64,000 bases of DNA from Hypomyces perniciosus (taxonomy: Eukaryota; Ascomycota; Sordariomycetes; Hypocreales; Hypocreaceae). The stretch is from the NCBI GenBank assembly GCA_008477525.1, contig SPDT01000007.1, forward strand, positions 6,758,001 through 6,822,000. The letters are read 5' to 3'. The position numbers were made by a program, and so were the translations under genes. Below, piece after piece: positions 48,216 to 57,360 of the stretch (positions are counted from its first letter, which is position 1; every line of letters starts with the position of its first letter). The notes under the pieces were generated by a model. That model was not told where the DNA came from. It saw only the letters and a program-made list of their open reading frames with translations, and ran no database searches.

Positions 48216-48252
48216 TAGCTCCAGGTTGCAAGTTCGATTCTGTCCTGGAGGA
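48216..48252 (+). other. Hairpin in TRIM internal region
   Basis: CTCCAGG at about 48220 and CCTGGAG at about 48245 can pair as a 7-bp stem, with a T-arm-like AAGTTCGATTCTG in the loop. It could be a packaging or dimerisation structure or a fortuitous tRNA-like fragment. Confidence 0.4.
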
Positions 48253-48530
48253 ATTAAAATACGCTAGGGTTCCTACTATTTATTCGGGGGAATTAAAATA
48301 CAGCCAAAGAAAGTCCTAGTTTAACCAGATCTAGGCACCGCAGCCATGGTAGTTAAGGTTAGCAGGAAAAAGTCCTCTGCGCCCTGCCCTTTTATATAGG
48401 ATTACAGGGAATACAGGCGCTCTATCTGGACTATCGCACCTGGGGGGTGTGTCACATAGCATATAAGGTCACTTATCCACGCAGATTGTGTGGAGCTTCA
48501 CTTTTACTGGATTTGTGGTCTGACAAATAT

Positions 48531-49101
48531 TATAAGCGCTTTTAATATAAAGATATATTAATAACCTGCAGCTACAGTAAGAAGAAAGCATATAACTATA
48601 TCTTTTATTACAGGAAAATCAGTAAAATATAATAATAGGGACTAGCCCCTTTAATCTGTAAACTAACCTTTTATCTACTAGGTTTTAGCCATAACCACTT
48701 CCTCTAAACAGTGCAGGCCTTTAGTTTCTTTACTAAAATATACCTGCGCTACTAGGAAGCCTAACTAATTCTAATATTAAACTTAATCTTTTAATTCTTT
48801 CTTTTATTACTCCTTTATTTTATAAGGGATTTATTTGCGGCCTAATACTGAGCCGCCTATAAATCGATAAGGGCTAACCCCTTAGCTAAAGCTGACCTCG
48901 GTTACCTGATACACTACGCGAGATTCGCGCGCCTTTTCGACCCGCTAATAGGAGTAGAGCTAAAGACTATGCCCGCTAAGGCGATAAATGCTATATAGGG
49001 AAGGTTATGTGTATATTAGCAATACTGTAGTCAAACCTAGCATAGCACGTCCTTTTGCTCTACTGGGATTGGTGGCCTCTGCCATAGGACGTTAATGGGA
49101 T
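48531..49101 (+). pseudogene. LINE B ORF2 C-terminus and 3' UTR
   Basis: Resumes the C-terminal module after the TRIM; a recognisable GFSHNHFLQTVQAFSFFTK stretch is encoded at about 48680-48740. The 3' UTR (about 48830-49101) regains normal composition and ends at an (ATC)8 tail. Confidence 0.65.
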
Positions 49102-49125
49102 ATCATCATCATCATCATCATCATC
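49102..49125. repeat. (ATC)8 tail of LINE B
   Basis: Eight perfect ATC triplets, immediately followed by the 12-bp TSD (49125-49136; the shared C is ambiguous). It functions as the 3' tail of the LINE instead of poly(A). Confidence 0.85.
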
Positions 49126-49136
49126 AAACACCGATG
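49125..49136. repeat. Target-site duplication of LINE B, right copy
   Basis: CAAACACCGATG, identical to 11816-11827. Confidence 0.85.
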
Positions 49137-50000
49137 TACGTCGGATTACTTTTCACCCAGTGATAAGATTTTCAAAACGGACGAGAGCAGATCATTCAAC
49201 TCGAAATTGGATTGAAGAGGCTGTGCATATGAATGACATATAGATTGACAATTAACCATTATCACTATGGGTTCATCATCAGCAGCTGAAGGCCTTTTCA
49301 AAGGATGAGTGAATGCACTGGAACTTGTTACTTCCAAAGAGCTCTGAGCGGTTATTGGGGGAGATTTCGCTTACACGGGATATCGATAAAGCCACTATTA
49401 GGACGATAGAGTCTTGAATGGTCACTGTGGAGATCTTGGAGCTGGCTTTACAAATGCCTGTATGCTTTGGGCGTAGATTAAGATACACAGGACTCTAGAT
49501 GAGCTGGTACTGCATTATTCACATCTTTAGAGAGAATGACGAATGTGAATTAAGAAGAAGAATAGTACCAACCTATAAGAGAGCAAAGCTAAGCGTGTGC
49601 TGAGATTAGAGGGAATTCATTCAAGAGCGGTGAGGTTAATCGCACAGGATTAGAATTTGTGGTGGATCTGTAGGGGGAAATCGGTGCGTATTTAGGTTTG
49701 ACCGAAGTATTGACATTGATGATTTGACTTCGCGAAATATAACAATCTATATATTGGCCTGCCCTCCAAGATCACACGATGCATTGGTATGCGGCTATTA
49801 TAAATACTAATAGTCTTAGAGATACTATATTGTGTTGGTAGACGTGAATTTGTGGTAGTAAGCTCTGAAAGAGTGTGAATAATTTTTTCGGTTTTGAAGC
49901 TGAGGGGAGGTAATGGAGGAAAGCTGTTTCCCAGAAACGATATCTCTGCCTCTGAAAAAAATAACGCGACGAGTCCACACAGACTCTCCAGCATCAACCT
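49137..50000. other. Intergenic, 3' side of the Zn2Cys6 gene
   Basis: Normal composition. Short minus-strand frames (about 49692-49997) overlap the expected 3' UTR of the regulator gene and show no known motif. No gene is called. Confidence 0.55.
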
Positions 50001-52499
50001 CTAGACTGGATAGCCCGTCTGCAAAATGCTGAAAATATTGCCTGCAACGTCCATGTCAAAGTCAAGACCGATAGATGCCCAATAATCACTACTTCCACAT
50101 CCAGAGAACAGATCTCCGTTGGATTGTTCACCCGTACCCATGTAGTTTTGGATGGCTGATCCTGACAACGGTGTCGGAGGGTTTCCATAGTTGTACTCTA
50201 ATTGCCCGTCGTTTTGGTGCATGTTCCCAGACGCCAGGTCGCCTTGTGGTGCCCCTTCCTCGATGGTCTGCCTTCCTCTGACTTGGAGCTCGTCAGCAGC
50301 GTGTGCCAGAGCCTGGGCAAGTTCATGCTTTGCGGCAGCAGCCCACCAGGTTTTCCCCATGATTCTGAGGAGATTTACCACGGCAGTGTAGTCACGGCGG
50401 GCTTTCGAGGTCGTCATTGGATCTACTGACGGAGGCGAAGAAACATCGTACCAGAATATCAAAAGGCAGTTGACTACAGCATATACAGTAAATGGCCACG
50501 AGAAGCGCAAGAGTCCATGAGAAAGCAGTGAGTGAAGCCGCGATACAATGTTAACGGCGTATGTTCGACAAGCATCTCTGGATCCGTACACGCCAAATCC
50601 ATGAGGATCGGGATATAATATAAACGGACGGTGGATAAGGATCCGTACAGCGTCTAAGCTTTGAGCTGTATTAGTGATTATTGTTTGGGGCGGCAGAACG
50701 AGGATATTACTGAATCACCACCGTGACTTACTGGGTTAAAAGAAGGGCACCACAAAGCACAGATACCTTGGATGTCGTTGTCTCTAAGGCTGTTGAGAGA
50801 TCTCCACATGGGATAAGCGTGTCTGTGATCTGGCTTGCAAGTTGCTCCAGCTGGAAGTCTAGACGTTGGCGGCAAAGCACACCCCTTGAAGAAAAAAGCG
50901 TAGTGTGATCTTCACCGGGGGCGTAGAGCCACCGTACTGCATCTTCAATGAGCCGCGCAAGGGACAAGCTAAAGAGTGCTACACGGCAAGTGAGCGTATC
51001 TTCTCCAATAAGATCTTCCTCTGTCAGTATTTCTGCGTCACAATCCATCTCATTAATGAGGAACGGCGTCCCCTCTTGTGCTGCATTGAAGCGGTCTAGG
51101 GCGTAGACAAACCACCAAATTCGACGGTGGAGGGATTGTTGACTAGTCATCTTGTCGCTGCCCCGTTGCGGCTCTGATGTCATTTTGCGATGGAATCCCA
51201 TTTCCTGGCAGGCTCGCACAGATAAACTGAGGTTGTCGATAGCCGAGTTGAGTCCCTCACGACCCTCCCAGTGAAGGCTCGCAATGAGACTTGCTTGGAT
51301 CATAGCGACCCTGTCTGCCGAAATATCGGCTTCCATAAGCGCTCGAAGCTTTGAGTGCAACTGATCGCAGTGATTACGTATCTCTGAGACATCGTCCGAA
51401 GACCCCCCACCACAGTTGGCATATCGAGAAGCGGCGAGAAAAACTGCGTGGAGAAGGATGAGCGGCGGCGGTTCTCCTGGCCCATAATAGTGGGCAAGAA
51501 AATCCTCGCGGTCGATCACAGGGAGCATAGGGTAGACATAAGTAAAGTAAATCTCAAGCAGGTCAGCACAGCGGGATGAGGGCGGTAGCTCAAAGCAGCC
51601 AACGGCACGTAGGTACTGTATCCGGGGTTCGGTGACACCAAGAATGCGATAGTGTTGTTCCCAGTCACAACTATGTAGACCGGTCCCCCGATGGATGGGA
51701 TACCGCGAAGCACCAACCGGCGGGTCTGGGGTGCGAAAGGAGCAGCTATTAGTGACGATCTTGTGCTTGAGATCTTTGCGCAGAAGTGCAGAGAGGGGAT
51801 TCGTGCCGGAGATGAGTTTGGTTGGATTGTAGGAGCTCGTTGTGTCTGCTGTTGAGTCCTTGCCCTTGAGGAGATTCAACATGGTGACATAGCGCTGTTC
51901 CCTAATATTCCCGCATCTTTCAGTTGGGTGAGTTTCCAGTGAACGAGACTGAGTTTTAAGCTCATAGCTGTGCGATCTTGGTAAGGCCAAAGCGGAGATG
52001 GCACTCGCTGATGTATTTGGTGATTCGCCCACACGGTCTTCCATGGATAAAGGATCAACCTTTTCCGAGCCTCCGGATTCCAGAGAGCCGAGAGATCCTG
52101 GCCAGCCGGAGGAGGCATGAGATTCAACTAATCCTTGCTCATAGCTCAGATGACCTGAGTACAATGCTGGCGAGGGGTTGTGGGGCGATGTCTGCTGGTC
52201 ATATCATGACCCAGTCGAAGAGCTTCATTTGAGTTGACATTCCCCAAGTCATCCAGTGAGCATAGCAAATCGTCATCCTCACACCGTCTACAACGACTTG
52301 AAGCGGGTGTCGGGCTGCATCTTTTCTTTAGATATGGCCATAGCCGATGTTAGGCACCGATCAACAAACATAGGACCAATGGCGCCGCGTGACACTCGTG
52401 CAAGCATGCCTTGGAGTCTTTGCATCGCTTGCATGCGCGGGTTGCCTTGCGTCTCTTGCCGCTTCGCTCGTCTGTGGCAAACGACAAAATGCCCTGCAT
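50001..52499 (-). CDS. Zn(II)2Cys6 transcription factor with fungal-specific TF domain, 762 aa
   Basis: Model: complement(join(50001..50658, 50732..52154, 52211..52314, 52396..52499)), 2289 nt. Introns are 73, 56 and 81 bp. The first intron splits the zinc cluster: C23, C26 and C32 on exon 1, C43, C46 and C53 on exon 2 (C-x2-C-x5-C-x10-C-x2-C-x6-C), preceded by the basic GKRRKATRA. Its donor (GTGTCACG) is weak and was chosen by frame, so the linker between C32 and C43 is uncertain. The large exon carries the regulatory middle-homology region: YPMLPVIDREDFLAHYYGPG, AVFLAASRYANC, ALHWEGREG-like helix, and RRIWWFVYALDRFNAAQEGTP. The last exon has ILIHRPFILYP. Members bind CGG triplets in the nucleus as dimers. 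It lies head-to-tail behind a sugar-type permease, so local pathway control is inferred. The intron-3 acceptor (50659) is an AAG. Confidence 0.85.
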
Positions 52500-53290
52500 G
52501 CTTCCCTTGAGAACAGTGAAGGACGGCTGGCTGGAATAACCGGGTCTTCCCCTGTCTATCTGAACGATATTGAAGAGAAATACTCTCAAAGAATAATACC
52601 TACCCCAATCACATGCTAGGAAGGGACTCAGGGGGGCGGAAAAGAGGATGAAATCAGCAGGAAGAAATAGGGGGCTGGTGAGAATGGGTTTCGTTGCATT
52701 ATAAAATATCCGGGGTACCCCGCAAACGGCACTGCCATGGAGTGATAAAGTCAAGTGAATATGGCGTACGGCTATCGCTGGGCTAAATTTGCCGTCGTCC
52801 GTAGTGTGTAGGACTAGCACCAGTACTCCGTACTACTAGTAGTTGGAGTAGCATTACGGGTTAGGATACGAAGTATGGACGAGTTAATTGGAGTCCAGTC
52901 CAGTGTGGCTCTATGCTTCTTGTAGGTAGTAATTCGGCGTAATCATTTAGCTTGGTGGGGGTAACTGACCAGATTAGAGTTGACCTTGATGATGACTCGA
53001 TAACTAGGGAGTTCTAAGTTTAGATACTACCTGGGGCAAGTGCCGAACACGGCTTTTTGGCTGCAAGGCAAGCATATTAAAGTGCGACTTCATCGTAACA
53101 TCGGCAGGGAGGAGATGATGCATGGTACGTATGGTATAAATATAATGTATCGTACCTTATGTACAGAGTATAATATTGTGCTATAGTGAAAGATTGGTGC
53201 CCCAAGGTACGCCAGGCCAAGAAAAACTTAGCTGGAGATTAAAGATGCACTAGAATACAAAACAGACCACTAAATCCCCAAGTAAGCCCC
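52500..53290. promoter_or_regulatory. Upstream region of the Zn2Cys6 gene
   Basis: About 790 bp between the regulator start and the permease stop. It holds the CGG-N6-CCG palindrome, a TATA-like ATTATAAAATA at 52699-52709, a TACTCCGTA motif (52824-52832), and GGGGGTAACTGAC (about 52956-52968), which matches the start of the short repeat at 6991. No gene is seen. Confidence 0.5.
52711..52722. promoter_or_regulatory. CGG-N6-CCG palindrome
   Basis: CGGGGTACCCCG, a perfect 12-bp palindrome with inverted CGG triplets spaced by six bases, 212 bp upstream of the regulator ATG. That geometry is a known binding mode of some Zn2Cys6 dimers (Ppr1-type). It also contains overlapping CreA-like CCGGGG. 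Confidence 0.5.
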
Positions 53291-55208
53291 CTAAATATCG
53301 AAATGCTTCGCCTTTGTGACTTCGTTCGCCTTAGCTCCATGGACGTGACCTGGCATAGAGTTGAGCCCAATCTCCTCCTGAATCGCAATCAACAACGCAG
53401 CATCCTCATTACTGGTTGTGGAGCTATAGGTAGGGATGAGTTAGAAATCCAGATACTAAACGAAGATCATGAAAAGGGGGGAGGGGGGGATTTTATGCTC
53501 ACCCAAAAACAAAGTCCATTTCCTCAAGTGTCTTTCCTTTAGTCTCCGGGATGAAGAAGAAAACGAACGCTCCGCCTAGAAGACACCAAGCACTGAAGAA
53601 GATGTATGTTCCCCAACTAATTGACGATAGCATTGAAGGGGTAATGAACGCAATGACGAAGTTGTTCATCCAGTTGGATGATGCACTTATGGAAGTCCCT
53701 TTGGCGCGAATGGACAATGGGAAGATCTCCGCTATCAGAGTCCATGACGCGGGACCCCAGCTATACGCAAAGTTGATGATGTATAGCCAGATCATGACCA
53801 CTGCGGCCCATCCAGCCGCTGCATGCCCAGCCCAGTCGTGCTGACACTTGGCCACAATGATGCCTGTAACGAGTTGGCATAGGAACATGCCAACGGAACC
53901 ACAGATTAGTAAGGGTTTGCGTCCAACCCTATCGATGATAAACAACGCGGGAATGGTTGTCAGGACATTTATGACACCGACCACGCCGGTGGCGAGCAAG
54001 GAGGTTGTGTTCTCCGTCAGGCCCAAATTTCGAAACACAATCGGTGCGTAGTAGATGACTATTGTTGAGCGGTTAGCCTCTGAATACCTACATGAGGGCA
54101 TAGAGATGGCCAACTAGGTAGACTTACTTGAATCAATTCCACTCCACTGTTGTGCAAACATTATTAGACTTCCAAGTGCTACGCGCTTGAAGTAGTCTTT
54201 ATTACGAAAAATGACAATGTACTGTGTAAGCTCTCGCAAAAGTCGGCTGCTCCCAGATTTGGCTGTAAGCTGTGGGAACCTCTTCTCAAACACGCGCTGC
54301 TCAAACAGGCTATCTGCCTTGATCTCAAGAAATTCCGTGCGAACCAGTGGATCATCCACAGGAAGTTGCCTCAGGCGGCTGAGGGTGCGCAAGGCTTCAT
54401 CGTCGCGCCCACGGTTCACAAGAAAACGTGGCGAGTACGGGAGGAACCATATGCCGGTCGCTAGCAAAATTGCCGGAATACCCTGTATGATGAGTGGTAA
54501 CCGCCATGCAAGATCCGACTGACCTTCCCCTGTGCTGCCAATGTAGTTGGTGCCGTAGCAGATCCAGTACGCGATCATGATGCCAAGTGTTGTAGCCAGT
54601 TGCTGCATCGCAACGAGGAAACCACGTATCTCCGGTGGAGCTAGTTCTGCGTTGTACAATGGCCTATTCATACAATTTTAACATTACTCAGAAGAAACTC
54701 GTCACAATGGCCGAAACTTACCCCGTAGCAGAGAGAGTGCCAACACCCAAGCCAGTGAAGAAACGGCCAGAGTATAAGAACGCCTCGTTTCTTGCTCCGG
54801 CTGTGAGATAGGAGCCAAGAATGACCCAAAGGGCACCACCGAATATAGTGTGCTTTCGTGAGAACATTTCGCACAAGACACCGGCGGACAAAGCTCCTGC
54901 CCAGCCCCCTAGCTGGAGGATTGAAGTTAACCAGCCCTGTGCACTGGAACTTGTAGCAATATGGGGGAACATCCTCTGGAAGCTTGGCATGACCAGAGCT
55001 TGGCCCAAAACGCCTTGTTGATAGCCATAGAGAAGGCCACCCTGAGATTGACCATAAATTAGCTAGCTGGCGGAGAGCGCGAACTATTCTGAGTGAAACT
55101 TACGAAGGAAGCAAACAAAGCAATGAAGAAGACATGTAAGTTAGACCACAGAGCGCGGACACCAACTTTGCTGCTATCAGCTTGCCGCCCTCCCTCAAGG
55201 TTCGCCAT
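53291..55208 (-). CDS. MFS sugar porter (SP family), 549 aa
   Basis: Model: complement(join(53291..53423, 53503..54058, 54128..54663, 54722..55041, 55104..55208)), 1650 nt; introns 79, 69, 58 and 62 bp, all GT-AG. Family signatures in order: GGLLYGYQQGVLGQ (TM1), GRFFTGLGVGTLSATGPLYN, AELAPPEIRGFLVAMQQLA, PYSPRFLVNRGRDDEAL (the usual PESPR, with E replaced by Y), QQWSGIDSIIYYAP after splicing, DRVGRKPLL, and PETKGKTLEEMD. Twelve membrane segments are expected at the plasma membrane, moving a monosaccharide, polyol or related compound with protons. The short terminal exon supplies a 44-residue hydrophilic tail. It is transcribed away from the dehydrogenase at 55978 across a 769-bp shared promoter. 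Substrate unknown; hexose, inositol, quinate or galacturonate are all compatible. Confidence 0.88.
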
Positions 55209-55977
55209 AACGCCAATTCTTGGAACAAGACTTCAGTCCTTGGGAATGGAAGGCAAAGACAACTGTAGGATCTAGGAGGCTGAATATACAGTCAAGGCTT
55301 GCTGATCTTCTATGATCTGACAGGTTTGTAGGCATGAAGGTTGAAGCATTTCTTTTATAAAACACTACGCTGTAGAGTCCTGGGATGCTTGACGAATAAT
55401 ACGTACCTATGGGTGGAGTAGAACCGAGTCAGACATCCAAAGATGGGGTTCCCCCGCACACCCAATCTCAGCCTAATACCCCGGATCTGTAATGCTTCAG
55501 CCTTGAACTTGAGCAGCTTAGATCATTGGCGCGCTATGAGAGCGCCACCTGTGTGGCCTCCGACGCTGATTTGAATAGACCTGTCTCGTAGCCTATAGTG
55601 TAGTTGCTAGGTGTCGGAGGCTAACTTGGCTGGGTTGGTTTCCGACAAGCTGCGGAAAGGCACTTGGAATTTATAATACTTCGGCACCCAAAGTAGTTAG
55701 CTTCCAAGGCTAACCCTGCGTAAGGCCTTGACCCGATGCTATTAATGACAAATGTTGACTATATTGTGCCACGCTCTTGATTGTTGGCGTCCGAAGAGTA
55801 TTCCCCTGGTTAAGGCAAGCTTTAATACGCGGCACAACCTCCTTCTTTGTCTTAAACTAATTAGTTGCATCGTTGCTTTCTACTTCTCCAGCTATTTTCC
55901 AACCCCCCCTGCTCGTTTTTAGTTGAACACTTCTGAGAATCACGAACTCCGTTGAAAGCAGACTTGGACAAATCGAT
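55209..55977. promoter_or_regulatory. Bidirectional promoter, permease / dehydrogenase
   Basis: 769 bp between opposed start codons. It contains CCTCCGAC (55557-55564) and its exact inverse GTCGGAGG (55613-55620), plus TCCGACA (55641-55647), which is the inverse of TGTCGGA at 55612-55618. These repeated (T)GTCGGA half-sites are candidates for a shared activator. The regulator gene nearby encodes a CGG-binding class protein. Confidence 0.55.
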
Positions 55978-57250
55978 ATGACTCGTAGAATTGGAGTTGG
56001 AGTAATTGGGGCTGGGGTACGTCCAATCAACTTGCCACAATATGCTTGTTGTACAACAAAGGCAATGGCTAACGATAACATAGGAAGTCTTCCAGGTCTG
56101 CCATGGACCTTGCCTCCTTTTGCTCTCTCACCTTTTTACCCTCGAGTCTATCTGCGACGTCTCAGGCAAGAATATCGAGCATTGTGCCTCTAAATTTCAC
56201 GTACCTCACAAAACTACAACCCCTCAAGAAGTCATTGATCACCCCAAGGTGGACATTGTCTTCATACTTACGTCTGACGAGAGTCACGCCCCTCTCACTA
56301 TTACTGGTCTAGAAGCCGGAAAGCATGTCTTTGTTGAGAAACCTATGACCTTGTCGATAACTTCAGCACAGTCCATTATCGACGCTGAGAAAAAGGCAAA
56401 GGACGGGGCTCGAATTTTTGTTGGATACATGCGCCGCTATGCACCCAGCTACCTGCAAGCATTCAAGCGTGAAGTGGCGTCTATTCCCAAGATTCTTTAC
56501 GCCCGTGTCCGTGACTTTAGCGGGCCCAACACACAATTTGTCAACCAGAGTGGTGCTTTCCCCGTCAAGAACTTTGACTTTCCTGATAAGGTAACTGAGG
56601 AGCGCAATACGAGATTGGAGAATTTGTTTTCCGAGGCTTTTCCAGGACAGGATATCACCAACGAGAAGAGGGCATACTGCCGATTTCTTGGCAGTCTTGG
56701 GTCACACGACATCTCCCTCATGCGTGAGACCTTGGGATTCCCAGAGAAGGTCATCGCTGCATCGGCAAACGACCCCTTCTATACCGCTATCATGTCATTC
56801 CGAAACAAGGATGGCTCGCCATACTCGGTTGTCTACGAGAGTGGCATCGATGAGGTGCCTGTGTTTGATGCTCACTTATGCGTGTATGGTGCAAAAAAGC
56901 GAGTTACGATCAAGGTCAGTTTTCTCAAGCCCAGTTATCGAACAGAAATACTTCCAGGACGAAGAAAGTCAACCATGGCTAATCTGCTTTCAAATCTACA
57001 GTATGACAGCCCTTATGTAAAAGGACTACCTATCACCGTCGAGGTGGATGAGCTCAACGAACATGGTGAGATGCAGCGACGGAATATACTATCCTCATAT
57101 GAGGATGCATATACAGCGGAGCTTCAGGAGCTCTACGAGTGCATTGTTAATGGCAAGGAAATAAAGACCACGGCTGCGGATGCTCTACAAGATCTCAAGG
57201 TCTATGATATGATGTATAAGAGCTATCAAGTCATGTCAAGCGAAATTTAG
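55978..57250 (+). CDS. Gfo/Idh/MocA-type NAD(P)-dependent oxidoreductase, 401 aa
   Basis: Model: join(55978..56016, 56084..57250); one 67-bp intron (GTACGT...TAG) removes an in-frame stop and restores GAGEVFQV. N-terminal Rossmann fold: GVGVIGAGE binds the dinucleotide. Acidic DVS follows strand 2, then DESHAPLT and the family signature HVFVEKPMT (E98-K99-P100). The C-terminal alpha/beta substrate domain includes GYMRRYAPSY and GSLGSHDISLMRE (H221, candidate catalytic base) and VYESGIDEVPVFDAH. Family members oxidise or reduce sugars, inositols or their lactones in the cytosol. Divergent pairing with a sugar porter and proximity to a Zn2Cys6 regulator suggest catabolism of the imported compound. 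A TRIM solo LTR sits 31 bp after the stop, in the 3' UTR or terminator region. Confidence 0.87.
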
Positions 57251-57281
57251 ATGGGATTACAATAGAGCCTGGTAGTCTATA

Positions 57282-57355
57282 TGCCACATAGCATATAAGG
57301 CCACTTATCCACGCGCACAGTGTGGGCTCACATTTTGCTGGATTTTGGTCTGACA
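57282..57355 (+). mobile_element. Solo LTR of the TRIM family
   Basis: 74 bp: TGCCACATAGCATATAAGG to TTGGTCTGACA, matching the 76-bp terminal repeats at 48100 and 48450. Flanks CTATA (57277-57281) and CTGTA (57356-57360) form a TSD with one transition. Confidence 0.82.
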
Positions 57356-57360
57356 CTGTA

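Larger units (their letters stand above)
48100..48525 (+). mobile_element. TRIM-like miniature LTR element, 426 bp
   Basis: Two 76-bp direct repeats beginning TGTCACATAG and ending GGTCTGACA (48100-48175 and 48450-48525). The internal region is only 274 bp with no coding capacity. A perfect 5-bp TSD AATAT (48095-48099, 48526-48530) brackets it. A polypurine tract (TGGGGGGTG) directly precedes the 3' repeat and a primer-site candidate follows the 5' repeat. The two LTRs differ by several C/T and G/A changes, suggesting light RIP. A third, solo copy lies at 57282-57355. Confidence 0.88.
11828..49124 (+). mobile_element. LINE B: Tad-like non-LTR retrotransposon split by nested insertions, RIP-decayed
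   Basis: LINE segments are 11828-13198 (5' UTR and ORF1), about 27345-27731, 34237-35442 (endonuclease), about 45380-45771 and 46352-48099 (RT, RNase H), and about 48531-49124 (C-terminus, 3' UTR, tail). Together they make about 5.7 kb, close to the 5.9 kb of LINE A. Each gap is filled by another transposon, usually with its own TSD. Order and strand of the domains agree across all pieces, and the outer 12-bp duplication ties the two ends together. All frames are broken by stops consistent with RIP. Confidence 0.82.

Noticed and set aside
48216..48252. A tRNA gene in the TRIM, suggested by the T-arm-like AAGTTCGATTCTG
   Set aside because: No matching acceptor, D-arm or anticodon arm could be folded around it; kept only as a hairpin.
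1765..49101. A centromere, as AT-rich RIP-decayed blocks can indicate
   Set aside because: Both blocks are fully explained by identifiable transposons with TSDs, and normal genes lie on both sides within a few kb; no independent evidence.
49692..50591. Small minus-strand frame at 49692-49997 as a separate gene
   Set aside because: Lies in the likely 3' UTR of the Zn2Cys6 gene with no motif; composition is not coding-like.
52350..52820. A longer first exon for the Zn2Cys6 gene starting near 52820
   Set aside because: The extra residues would be translated through the TATA/palindrome region and have no regulator-like features; ATG 52499 sits just before the basic zinc-cluster region.
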